In this document: in pieces, positions 32,745 to 44,349 of the stretch
How the letters are laid out: the number at the start of each line of letters is the position of its first letter
How positions within the stretch are numbered: position 1 is the stretch's first letter
Origin: Diphasiastrum complanatum
Lineage: Eukaryota; Streptophyta; Lycopodiopsida; Lycopodiales; Lycopodiaceae
Length of the DNA: 64,000 bases
Assembly: GCA_029204225.1 (NCBI GenBank)
Contig: CM055100.1
Span: forward strand, 47,010,516-47,074,515
Reading direction: 5' to 3'
Program-made: the position numbers and the translations under genes
The notes under the pieces: model-generated
What the model saw: only the letters and a program-made list of their open reading frames with translations
Told to the model about the DNA's origin: nothing
Databases searched by the model: none

Positions 32745-34440
32745 TACTCTCTCTATTGATGCTTATCATCGTTTAGATTGTCATGGCTTTTTGAACTCCA
32801 TAACTTGTTTAGAGCATTGCTTTTGAGCTTTCTCATGCCACGCTTCGGTGGTAAACCTAAGCCTTTCTCAAGAAATTGTAAGTGCACTTGGAAAGGAGAG
32901 ATCTTTTCAATGGCAATGATTTTCTTGTTTAATGAAGTGTGAGTTTATTTCTCTTCATAGTAGAACGAATTCCACATTTATCTTTTGCATTACGATAGCT
33001 CCAACATGTTTATAATATCAAGAAGTCAAGAGTATTACTTTGACCACTCTAATATAACAAAATAGAATAATCATTTTAAGAGACAATTTATTTTTATAGT
33101 TTATACATGAGATGACCTTGGAGAGTTGTGATGTCATTTACATCTCATGAAACTCAGCAATCTAAAGATTTCATCACATTCACCGTATCAAATACATGAA
33201 GCTTTTTGTTTCAAGTCCTGTTTTCTATACGAATTTTGTGCACCTACATGCAACATGTAATGTTAGGTTGATGTCATCGTGATATTACCCAAGAAACATT
33301 CTAAATAGCAAAATCGTACTAAATTTGTTCCTCTTTTTCTTCGCTTCTATATGATGGTGTCACCTAAGATATCAAATGCACCATCCTACTCTAATTGAGG
33401 TACAAAAGGGTTTGAAAAAGAAAAAAACATGTCATGGACAAAGCATCAAACCCTACACCGTAGGATGCCAAAAATCAGAGTTCTTCTTGCTGAAAAGAAA
33501 GCCCCTGATGTGGAAAAATCATGTATCGTTGTTGGAATTAGCTATCATAGATAGTTTATTTGCTCTTTGACCAAAGAATGCATGCAACCATGTCTAGAAA
33601 TTATTCTATACAAGAATGACATTAGTTAAAACAAAGTCAAGCAATCAACAAACTTTCACAATGACATTATATTGTGCTTTGTATTCATCCTTTGAAAATA
33701 TGTTCCTATTCACGTAACATCCATACAAAGTCTTCTTGCACACGTCATATCCCTATGCATGCATAAGGTGACAACGTCAGCAAAAATGCAATTGTGTAAG
33801 CTGGATTGCTTATATACAAGGACTACCTGGAAAACTATTTGTGCAAGAACATGCATGGGAAAATTTTACTAGGGCCTTGAATGTTTCAAACCATTCAAGC
33901 ATTATCTCGAGGTACATGTAATCTAGTCAACTTGTATACAAAAAATCATTTGACAAATGAGAGAATGGCAAATTTTTGTGCAAATAAAGCCAAAATTCAT
34001 AACTATTTATACAATCGACTTGTTGATTGAATCAAGACAAGAATCATGGAAATACTTAGTGTCTCAGCCAATTTTTTACATTGCCTTTGTAGTTTTGAGT
34101 TTCTATTGATAATGGGAATCGCGTAACATAGGATTGATCTTAATCTAGAAGCTCTACCTATTTGATAAAGACATTATAGATTAAATCCTCATTATTAATT
34201 GATGGTCAAAGCAGAAGTGGATAAATACCTTGAAGCAAAAGGTATTTATCTAGTCTTAAGCAATGAATGGGTTCACCCATAGTCATTGTCTCAAAGAAGA
34301 AAACATGCAAAATGTTGGATTTATCCGAATAATCGATCTTTAATTTGCATCTATTCATCTATCCAATGTCTATAGTTTTACTCATGTTTTTACACAGTAT
34401 GCAGAAATAAATGGGAATGGCTAACACACACACACACACA
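32745..34440 (+). other. 3' flank of methyltransferase copy 2, no gene recognised
   Basis: Near-identical to 10386-12054. Frames differ between copies by simple substitutions and do not look selected. A CA repeat lies at 34426-34441. Confidence 0.7.
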
Positions 34441-34852
34441 CAAAATTTTGATTTCGGGTATCGAAGATTTTTGATTTTGGGTATCGAAAAATTACAAATT
34501 TTGAAATATTTTGATTTTGGGTATCGCAATTTTTGATTTTGGGTATCGAAAAATTTCAATTTTTCGAGTCGATCTCGTATCAAAATTTTTTTAATTTGGG
34601 TATCAAAAAATTTTGAATTTGTGTATCTAAAATTATGAATTTTCTTGAGTCAATCTCATATTGAAAAAAAATATGATTTTGGGTATTGAAAAATTCTGAT
34701 TTTGGATTTTGAAAAATTACGATTTTTCCAAGATGATCCTTTATCGAAGTATCGAAAAATTCTAATTTTAGTCGCGATCCACATCATAGTTCCCTGTGGT
34801 ACCGCCATTATGGTACCGCCGGTACCATAACGGTGGTATCGCCAGTACACCT
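34441..34852. repeat. GGGTATCGAAAAATT minisatellite and truncated GGTACC cluster
   Basis: Same order as 12055-12480. The duplication with copy 1 ends at about 34850, where unrelated CT-rich sequence begins; the TA array and Helitron-like end of copy 1 do not follow here. Confidence 0.85.
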
Positions 34853-34980
34853 CCCAATTCAAAATTCAAATGTCTCTCTCCCCCTCTCTCTCCATGATCC
34901 ATCTCTCCTTTCGTCCGTCTCTCAAGATCCTCCTTCCAACATAGGAAGAGCGCTCCAGCTGAGGCACAAAAAAGAGAAGT

Positions 34981-35433
34981 TTTGGCAGCATAGTGATCAA
35001 GTTCCTCCCTTGGCAGCAGCAACAACAGAAGCACCCGCTACAGCAAAATCCTGATAACCCTGAGGATGATGATATTCTAAAGCCTGTGGCAAATAGCAAA
35101 GTAGAATAGTATTTGGCTCAGAATGGTGAGCGCTCTGTTCAAAATGGGCCTTCTTATTTAGGGTTTGAAAGTTGTGGCATGGTTGGCCAAGAAATGGCAT
35201 AGCTTGTTTGTTTGGAAGCAGATGAACATAAATTTTCTACAAGACAGCAAGATATGTATAAACAGAACGGTGAGCTGTTGGGAGTTCAAGAAGAATCTAA
35301 AGGCGCAATGGAGGGGTATGCAGGTGAGAAAGATTGCAGAATAGAGAGGGGGTTCGAGATTCCATTGTTAAGCATGAAGAGCCATTCCATTGTGCTTGCA
35401 GCTCCATCGTTAAATTTGAATGGTAGTCAGTGA
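34981..35433 (+). pseudogene. broken coding stretch, Q/E-rich protein, family not identified
   Basis: One frame reads through 34981-35433 with a coding-like composition: FLPWQQQQQKHPLQQNPD, a DDD acidic patch, then MEADEHKFSTRQQDMYKQNG and LGVQEESKGAMEGYAGEKD. Two TAG stops interrupt it (35107 and 35200), and it ends at a TGA at 35431. Polyglutamine-plus-acidic sequence like this occurs in the luminal stem of some PMT-type proteins, and a PMT exon lies 1.2 kb downstream on the same strand, but the link is only an inference. Confidence 0.4.
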
Positions 35434-36672
35434 GAGCCAGGGAAGTCAAAGACCATCGTTGAGCTAATTACACCTCTGAGCCAAACATTGCTTCCTTCCT
35501 TGAGACACACATGAACGTAGTCCTAATACTCAATTATGAGACAGATATCTGATCACTCTCGAGACAGCTGTTGGGTGCCTTCTCAAGAGTATCTGAGAGC
35601 ACTATTTTTGCCTATAATCTCTGTGGTAGACCTGGGGCATAGATAAATCAATTTCCTACTAGAAACTGAGCGCTGATTGTTACATTTTGATTGCAGGCCC
35701 TCCATTATTCCTCACACTGTTTGTGCGATGATTCATGCTGGTTTCGAGTAGAAGCTCATAGATATTGTTTTGTTGACTCTGAGCGCGGTACTCATTGAAT
35801 TCACCTTAATTGCTGATATGTGAGGAGTCGTCATGTCTATCAACTATTGTTCAACAAATTCCTGAGTGCTGCCTCTGAAGTACACTGAAAAAGTCTTAAT
35901 GTTGCCGATAGGAAATAGCTTTGTGAGAGCAATCTGCTTTGAGCAAGTTCTAATAACAATGAGTGTTGTTTGAGCGCATTTCCAGCATCGAACCACATCA
36001 AATTCTGAATTTGAGCTTGGTAAGGGGTACTACCTGGGCGACTCTCTAGAGTATTGCTTGAGTAATCTTTTACATTCTAATGGTCGCTGACTTATTGATC
36101 CAACGCTAGCCAATGTGTCATTTCTTTGAGCTATGCCCATCACTGCTTTCTGATGGAATGTTTGTAGCTAAGGTTGTTGTTTTATGGGAAGGGTTATATC
36201 CCTGAGTGGCTGCGGAGCCAAAAGCCTTTACTAAATCAGTCAATCCCTTCTCAGGCAACGTTATCTCCGAAGCTCATCGTATTGGGCAATATAGGAAAGC
36301 CATCATCAATTGGGTTGTATGTGGGATTGAGGAACCAAAGGTCAAAGAACCTTCTTTTCCAATGAGTTTACAGCTGTTGGCCACTAAAATTTGCTACTTA
36401 GGGTGTGGGAGTGCACATTAGCATGGCAGCAATCTGTGTTTCAAAGCTGGCAACCTTGACAACAGTCTTGAGTAATGTGGCTGGATCCAAAGGATGGAAT
36501 TTCACAATATGTGTTCATTTAGTAGGTTTGATCCACAACAATGTTAAAATTTGTCCGAATAGTATGTGTTCATTTAGTAGGTTCCATCCACAATAGTGTT
36601 ATAAATTTGTTCAAATGATCTTATTATGAATCAATTGGAAACATACTCTGAAATCCTATTTTTGGATTGCAG
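35434..36672 (+). other. no confident gene; short open frames
   Basis: AT-rich, with repeated GAGCAC/CTGAG phrases (35530-36060). A frame at 36206-36421 (EAHRIGQYRKAIINWVVCG) looks protein-like but was not recognised. It could be an intron and a decayed exon of the gene whose PMT-like exon follows. Confidence 0.35.
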
Positions 36673-36873
36673 GTAGCAAGTTTTGGAGCATATATGTTAA
36701 GAAAAGAGGTCCTTATGATCTCTTTCGCTCCATGGGATTCACATAAAGCACAAATTAAATCTGCATTGGATCACGGAATCCCAGCCTTTGTTGCAATGCT
36801 TGGGACTCAGCGACTCCCCCTCTCTGCTCACTCATTTGATTTGGCACATTGCTCCTGTTGCTTGATTCCATTT
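36673..36873 (+). pseudogene. PMT-family (DUF248) putative methyltransferase exon fragment
   Basis: After a plausible acceptor (TTTGGATTGCAG), the frame reads VASFGAYMLRKEVLMISFAP, then a segment ending ALDHGIPAFVAMLGTQRLPL, then FDLAHCSCCLIPF. This is the SAM-binding motif I region and the next strand of plant PMT proteins (normally ...GCGVASFGAYLL...MSFAP...HCSRCLIPW). The preceding exon that should end in DVGCG is not identifiable, the conserved HCSRC arginine is cysteine, and the frame runs out into a CT repeat. These are Golgi proteins of pectin or cell-wall methylation; this is only a captured or relic exon. Confidence 0.75.
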
Positions 36874-38385
36874 ACTACATTTAGTCTCTCTCTCTCTCTT
36901 GCTTGCATGGTGCGCATACACGCCTCCAATTAGGTACCATATGCTCACACAAGACTTTATTTTGCAAGTTTATAGGTGTAGAGTAGAAAAAAAAATTAAC
37001 AAGATAGTATTTTACTAAAAACGAATGAAGGACATGCAAGATCCGTAAACGCAGCATGCATGGACTTTTAGGCTCACATTTTAATCTCAACAAACTTAAT
37101 TCATGTAAATATGGCAATAGCCATACAATGATAGCTGGATCAATTTATTATGCAACATTATGATCACCAAAGAAAAACCCGCAGTGTTAAACTCAAGGCC
37201 TGTGCAACTTTTTTATATTTGACCTTGAATGTAGACTCCTGAACATGGACAACCATATGGGACCCTTTTGAAGGGATTGTGGAAAGCTACCTGCAAAGTC
37301 TCTGAGGCAACCTATATTAGGATTTCCTTTAGGCCCTTTCTAAACACAACTATATACACCAATGGTCTACAAAGTGTATTGTCCCCGAGGCAACCCAATC
37401 GAGACGATGTTACATAGGGGACCCACCATTTTTAAGAGAGTTGATAGAAAGCAATATAGATATGAGACCTGACCATCATAGAACGTCTCACTTTCTCCAT
37501 GTGGGCAAAGTCACCTAATCAAGAATGCGCATCATGGCATTTTTTATAAAACTGAAGGTTAAGATCAGGCCTCCCACTTTGATCAAACCATCCGGTGAAG
37601 GTTAACAAGGTGTTTGCAAGCCTCTACAAAGGTTATGAAGCCAGAACCTTCACCAAACCATTTAAACAAAAAGTAACAACTACAAACATTCGCCAATTTG
37701 CTAGTAGCTATCTTTCAGATAAGATCCAAAAAAGTCCAGCAAATGTTAGTTCCAAGAAATAGTTGGCTTGCAAAAGTTCCTCCCATTCTACAACACTTCC
37801 AAGTCCAAAGAACCCTTGCCAACCCTCGTCAAGGATCCTCGCCACAAGCCTTAAGTAACCTTTGTCGATTTTAGAATAGTTGAAAAATATTATTCTCTAG
37901 TCTCAATGAAGCTAGTGAAGGTTAGTACAATGAGTAAGACAATGTGTGAAGGTTCCAAGTGAAGGTTCCAAGGTTTCATTTAGCATTCTGAACCTTCATC
38001 GACACCAAACATAGCAATAAGAACCTTTACCGAAAAGTCTATTTGTCAATCCGCCTCAGAGAAAGCCACTGACCAATCTACAAAGGTTCATACCAAGTAT
38101 TGTGCTCCTGTGATCATGTTTTGTGTTTCTGAGTAATGTTTACAAAGAAAAAGGAACCTTCACTGAGGTACTATTAGAACACCTTACCAACCGTCGTCGA
38201 ACCTATAGTCAATTATGATGGATATATAATGAAGAAAAAGAATCTCCTTGGTGCAATGTACTATGCCTATCAGAAATAATCTTGAGCTCTATTTGATCCG
38301 AGAACTTTGAAATCGTAAGGATCTCAATTGATTTTATAGACATACACGGGTTACTAGCAAAACCATCATTCTCAATTCGTCGCGA
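36874..38385. other. no gene recognised
   Basis: AT-rich with a CT repeat (36882-36902) and recurrent GAACCTTCAC / GAAGGTT phrases from 37600 to 38180, probably an unclassified repeat. Not shared with other parts of the window. Confidence 0.4.
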
Positions 38386-38688
38386 ATGGAGAAAAGCTGA
38401 TTTACAAGGTCATTTTTGTCAACATTAGATGCTTTAGAATCAGAAGAAGACATGCTAGTCAACTTTGATGAGGAAGATGTCGGGTCTTCAACTTCATCAA
38501 TTGAAAAAGACAGTGTTCATAATAGTTCAAGTTCTAAATTGAGAGGCATTGGTGAAAATTCTCTAGAAATATCCTTTAAGAAAAATAAATGAAAGTATTT
38601 TGAGCCCTCTTTTTATGGGGATTGGATTCCCAAAAATCATGCGTTGTCATCAGATGTTATTTCTTTTTTTATTAGGATGGTATTATGA
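38386..38688 (+). pseudogene. protein-like frame with two stops, family not identified
   Basis: One frame reads MEKS-stop, then SFLSTLDALESEEDMLVNFD, an acidic serine-rich part, FKKNK-stop, then KYFEPSFYGDWIPKN to a stop at 38686-38688. The two short stops in an otherwise protein-like frame suggest a decayed coding region. I cannot assign it. Confidence 0.3.
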
Positions 38689-39694
38689 AGTTTGCAATTT
38701 TTTGTTTTGTTTTGATACACTGTAAAAATAAATTGTTTTTGCCATTCCTTATAGAATATTTAGGGATTGACTCGTAAATAAATATGATTTTGGGCTAAAA
38801 TTAGTTCATAAGAAAAATACCAAAAAAATTACTCTTTTCAAGTCAAAGCCGCCCAAAACAAATGTCATTGTGTTATCTTTATAAGAGTGCATATTTGTAT
38901 TCTATTCATTCACATGTTTTCAAACAAGGAGCCCTACAGCTAGGTTTCACCTCCCAAGCAAGTCAAGCCCTAGAAGATGATCCTATGGACATGACCCTCT
39001 TCAAATGGCATACCTATTACCTATCTTGTATGTTTTGGCTTGAATTTATTATTATTATATAAAGAACCTGCCTACACGACCTGGATCGCTTCGCTCCTTG
39101 CTAACGTAGCTCACTCCTCTTCAAGTGGCTTTTTGGCACTCTTGCCTTGTGTTGCTTCCTAGGTGCTCTTCTCTTCTACATGTTGCATGTAAGGTCCTCC
39201 GAGTCCATCACTGATCCACACTACTTTTGCTAATGAGGTTGAGTGGTCGCTCAAGTTTACCTTAGCCCTGGCTGTGTCTACCATAATGAGCTGTGTTTCA
39301 ATGTGTTTTAGTTGTGTGACTTTTATAGTCCTCAAAAAAGTTCTAAAGAGGTTGTAAAGCGAATCTGACCATTCATTAAAGCCATTGAAGACTGCAAGAT
39401 TGGGAATGCTAGAATGTGTATGTCTAACGTGCATAGAAACCAAGCGCATCGAGGCTCAACTCCAATTGGATCATACAAGAGAAAAAAAAAACATCAAATT
39501 TATCTAAAAACTATTACCTATTTATGAATCAAAATGCATATTAAGTTAAGAAATTAGATAATTATTCTTGCATCAGAAAGGGATTGGAAAATAAGCATAA
39601 TTAAAGTGTCCTTAAAAAGTACATCTCTGGTGCACAGATCCCACCCACTGGGGCTTTGTGCCAAATGCTAATTAGATAATTAGCAAGTAGAAGA
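38689..39694. other. no gene recognised
   Basis: AT-rich. A TATA-like TCTTTATAAGAG sits at 38875 and a TTATTATTATATAAAG at 39049. A minus-strand frame at 39159-39449 has no recognised motif. Confidence 0.35.
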
Positions 39695-40225
39695 TATTTT
39701 GTAATATATCAATTAGAACGATCAACTGACTCAGTGTGACTCTCAGTTCTATTTAGAATTACTATTGCCAGTGTGATTACACTCAACGAACAAGCTGAAG
39801 TTATTACTTCAAGCTATTGTACTCATTTTCAATCAATCAGAGTGCAAATTCTGTCTACACTACTATTTTGTTCATTTGCGCATTTGTATTGAATTCTTCT
39901 TCTTGATAATTTGTTGGTAACTGATGTGTTTCCGATCCTCAACCACTGCTCGCTCCAACTTCTGCTACCGATCCTCACAATTTCTGATAGTTTTAGGACA
40001 CTTCTGATCATTTTACATCGCATTAGGACCGCATGAAGACAATTGCGACCATTTGAGACCGCATTTTGACCGCAAAGGACCGCATTAGATCCATTTGCGA
40101 CCATTTGACAGCCATTCTAGAGCACTTCCGACCATTTGAGACCACATTAGGACCGCCTGTCAACGACGAGCATACCCACTAGATCATCGGTCGTCCATTG
40201 TCCGTCAACGACGGGCACTGTTTAC
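39695..40225 (+). mobile_element. Helitron-like 3' terminal region, plus orientation, with doubled end
   Basis: Inverted copy of 12683-13218. The inner degenerate terminus is CGCCTGTCAACGACGAGCAT...CACTAG|AT (40155-40182). The outer terminus is hairpin TGTCCGTCAACGACGGGCA (40199-40217) then CTGTTTACTAC. The element's 5' end would lie to the left, possibly making 34.85-40.2 kb one gene-fragment-carrying Helitron; no 5' TC end was identified. Confidence 0.6.
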
Positions 40226-40744
40226 TACCATTTGACAGCCATTCAATATGCATGCATGGGGAGGGGGCCCATACATGGGGAGGAGGCCCCATACATGCAT
40301 CCTCCACCCCAAGTGTTTCAGTTAAAAAAAGCTCATGCATGGGTGAGGGGAGGAGGCTGCATGGTGCACCCATACACATGTGCAAAAATGTACATAAGTT
40401 TAAATAAATAAATAAATGTATATATATACACACACACACACACATATTTATACACACACACACACATATATATACACACAGACATACACACATGTGTGTG
40501 TGTACACACACACATATATATACACATACACACATCTATATATTTATTTAAACTTATGTACAATTTTTTGCATGTGTATGGTTGCACCCATGCATCCTTC
40601 TCTCCTCACCCATGCATACACATTTTTTGAGCTAAATACAATGGGGAGTAGGATGCATGTATGGGGAAAAGGGTGCATGGCCCTCCTCCCCATGCATTCA
40701 TCTAAGGGGCCCACTTCTCTTTCTCTCTCTCTCTCTCTCTGTAG
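40226..40744. repeat. inverted-repeat arms around CA/TA microsatellite, then CT repeat
   Basis: Reverse-oriented counterpart of 14060-14520: arms at 40240-40410 and 40550-40700, CA/TA/TG run 40415-40540, CT run 40712-40741. Confidence 0.75.
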
Positions 40745-41600
40745 TTCCACTCAAGCCTGCATGGCATACCTACGTGGCAAACCTTGTTTGGCTTGCCACA
40801 CAAGCCTATGTGGCAGACTGCAACATGCTTGCATGGCAGATGCAAGCCTATGTCATGCCTAGATGACCTGCCACGCAAGCCTATGATAGGACTACATGGC
40901 TTGCCACATGGCAACTTGTGAGCCCCATCTCTCTCTCTCTAGGTCCACTCCAGCCTACATGGTAGAGCTTGGTTGGCTTGCTATGCAAGCCTATGTTAGA
41001 ACTACGTTGTTTGCCACGTAGGCCTACCATTAAACCCATGCAATGCCTATGTGGCCTTCCATGCAAGCCTATGGTAGGCCTGCGTGTCTTGCCACGTGAC
41101 AACTTTCGAGCCTTTGTATATTTTTCAACCCAAAGTAAAATTCGACCCTTTGTATATTTTCTGACCCAGAGTAAAGTCCAACCCTTTGTATTCTCAAATA
41201 AGAATTTTTTCAAGGAATCGAATTTTTCCAAAGACTCGAATTTTCCAAAGACTCAAAGTTTTCCAAAGACTCAAATTTTTCCGACCCAAGGTTGAGCTTG
41301 GCATAGAAGAATTTTCCAACCCTGGATCAGATTGCATCAAGGTGGATTTATTCCGATCCTTTTTTATATTTTTGATTCTTTGGAATTTTTTCGACCCAGA
41401 GTACAATCCGATCATTTGTACTGTCAACTCAGAATTTTTCCAGAGGCTCGAATTTTTCCAAAGACTCGATTTTTTCAAAGACTCAAATTTTTTTTCGACG
41501 ACTCGAATTTTTCGATGATTCAAATTTTTTCAAAGACTCAATTTTTTTCCAAAAACTCGGATTTCTGACCGAAAGTATCGAATTTATAATGGGTCAAATT
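40745..41600. repeat. inverted GCCACG cluster, then GACTCGAATTTTTCC minisatellite
   Basis: 40745-41105 is the reverse complement of 13735-14055. At about 41105 the sequence switches to forward homology with 15600-16165, so this block carries an inversion relative to the other two. No copia fragment is kept here. Confidence 0.75.
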
Positions 41601-42416
41601 TATACACTGGGTCAAAAAGTAACGTATTATTGAAAAATAAACAAAGGGTTGAAAATTTATACTAGAGTGAAAATATGCACATGGGTCGGATTTATCAGAC
41701 CGATTTGACCCAATCTAGCGTTGAACACGCCCGGATAATTTTTTTCTCGATCCGATCCGATCCAAGGTCGAAAAATTTCTTTTTGGAAAGGATGACATGG
41801 GGTCGAAAAAAAGTCCGACACTGGATTTTTTGACCTTCTGAAAAACTCAAGCCTTCTTTTTCTGGGTCTTGTATAACTTTTAGGATGCTCATTATTGAGG
41901 CTGAGCATCGAACTCCAACAAAACACACATGCATGAACAACATATTCACTTTCAACTGTGGGCCGCCCGTTAACAGACATTTGCAAACACAGATGGGCCT
42001 ACTGCCCGTCAACTTTAAACATGGGTAAATTTTGACCTCTACTATGGCTGAGATATATGAGATATATTACATATTCGAGATGCGAGATGTGCGAGATCGA
42101 CCACCATCCAAATCATCGGCCGTCACCCATATCGTCAGCGGCCACCTAAATCCACACCGTATTTGTATGATCATTGGCCGTCCACCCAAACCATTGGCCA
42201 CCACCCAAAATTTGCTCTAATTGTCACTGACAACTTTTGACCCAAACCATTGACCTTCGACTTAAACCATCGGTCCTAACCCAAATTGTCGGTCGTCGGC
42301 CGCCTTCAATCATCAATCGCCCGCTCTGAGCATCATCCACACGTCTCGACCACAAGCCGCCACATAGATCGTCTTCAGCCGTCCATTGCCCATCAACGAC
42401 GGGCACTCTTTACTAG
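41601..42416 (+). mobile_element. Helitron-like 3' terminal region, plus orientation
   Basis: Matches 16166-17005. Hairpin TGCCCATCAACGACGGGCA (42387-42405), spacer CTCTTTA, CTAG at 42413-42416, then T and a TA/TG tract. Confidence 0.65.
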
Positions 42417-43858
42417 TGTATATATGTCTATATATATATAGATATATATATACGCATATATTTATATATATAAAACTATTTGTGCGCATGTGGTGCGCAT
42501 GTGTATGGGTGCAGTCATGCATCCTCCCCTCCTCACCCATGCATACACACTTTCTTAACTAAAAATGATGGGGAGAGGGATGCAAGTACGGGGAAAGTGC
42601 ATATCCCCATACATTTGCACATTGTGTGCATTGAGGGGTGGGCCCCAAAAAGATTTCCCACCCTCTCCCTCCCAATCAATAAATTCAAATATATTTTTCT
42701 GTATTCAAATATTTGAAATTTGGAGTTAAAGTTTTATTTTCTTCACATACTTCAATGTGCTTTAAACTTTAGCCAATAATCTTTATTATGTGGCTTTCTT
42801 ATTTATTTTGAGTTACCAAAGTTTTACCCATAAATCATGAACATAAAATTTCTTTTGACTACCTAAAACTGTTTTTTTTTTTTTCAATCCTTCAAATCTC
42901 TATCTTGGCCCACCATTTTCATGAATGTTTAGCCACATGCCCAAACTCAGTAGTTTTAACTCCAAAGGATCAAATTTTTCAAAGACTCCAATTTTTTCTA
43001 AGAATCGCAAACTGTCAGCTCGAATTTTTCTGAAGGATCAAAGGACCCTTTGTACTGTCAAGATGAATTTTGATAATTTGATAATTTAAAAAATCCTTAG
43101 AACACTTTTCAAATTTTTGATAATGAAAGTCTCATTTGTTTAACAGCTTTCACCATGAAAGTACATACATACACTTCAAAACACTATGTGTGTTGGTAAA
43201 GGATAATTTGAATTTGGAGTGGGCCCCTTAGATGCATGCATGGGGAGGAGGGCCATGCATCCTTTTCCCATACATGCATCCTCCTCCCCAAGTTTTTTAG
43301 TTAGAAAAAGCTCATGCATGGGTGAGGCGAGGAGCATGCATGGTGCAACCATACACATGCGCAAAAGTGTACATAAGTTTAAATATATATAGATATATAT
43401 ATATATATATATATCAAACTATTTGTGCGCATGTGGTGCGCATGTGTATGGGTGCACATGCATCCTCCTCTCTCCCACCCATGCATACACCTTTCTAACT
43501 AAAAAGTGAAGGGCGTAGGAAGTTTGAAGTTTGAAGTTAAGGTTTTTCTTCACACACTTCAATGTGCTTTAAACTCTAGCCAATAATCTTTATTACATGG
43601 CTTTCTTATTTATTTTGAATTACCAAAGTTTTACCCATAAACCATGAACCAAAAGAAATTCTTTGACTACCTTAAACTGCTTCTTTTTTCTTTAATCCTT
43701 CAAATCCCTATCTTGGGCTGTTTTCAGGAATGTTTAACCACAAGCCCAAACTCACTAGCTTTAACTCCTAAATCGTAACCCACAAGCTTTTATCCATGGG
43801 CCAAAATATGCACAATTGAAAAAAGAGGAGGGAGATATAAGGGAAGCTCCTTAGATCC
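42417..43858. repeat. TA tracts, inverted-repeat arms, AT-rich filler; no gene
   Basis: TA run 42418-42470, arms to 42640, AT-rich part, short TCGAATTTTT stretch (42965-43060). Then a deletion relative to the other blocks removes the facing Helitron-like pair (joint near 43064). Then arms around a TA run at 43388-43414. Confidence 0.65.
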
Positions 43859-44349
43859 TGCTTAAAAATCCTAAACACGAAAGAATAAGACACTGTGGAG
43901 AAACCACCCAACCAAGTAGAAGCATCCAATCAATCTCTAGAAGCCTCAACCCCTAGCCGAAGAACAAGAAGCATGAAAGTAGAGTGAGAGCCTGGCAATG
44001 AATCAAGAACTATGATGAGGAGTAGGGTGAGTTTGGACCTCTTATATAGAGCCAAAAACATCCTGAGCACATAGCCATGCATAGCTCTATGTTCCCTATA
44101 CATAGATTCACCTAGAATAGAGTCCTATGCATGGACCAACTATTCATAGAATTAATATTGATAACTCTACACATGCATACACTGTCTCATACCTTCTCTA
44201 AACTCCATTTAGTGTGTTATGGGCCGCACAAGGATATTAGTTACTTTTGGGTCACGTCCAATATGACGTGGCATAACTAACGGCTTGTTTCGCTGGAGTA
44301 CCTTCATGTATCCAAGACTAGGAGTATACTGTATCCTATGGACATAGCA
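43859..44349 (-). mobile_element. chromovirus G2 3' LTR
   Basis: Homologous to 18897-19399 with the same purine tract before it (44350-44362) and the same TATA box (CTATATAAGAGG near 44040). The pol frame stays open into its first 140 bases (to 44209). Confidence 0.5.

Noticed and set aside
36206-36421. Possible PMT exon just before the one at 36673 (ends ICYLGCG)
   Set aside because: The LGCG end resembles the expected DVGCG, but the preceding residues do not follow the PMT family and there is no donor GT at the right place.
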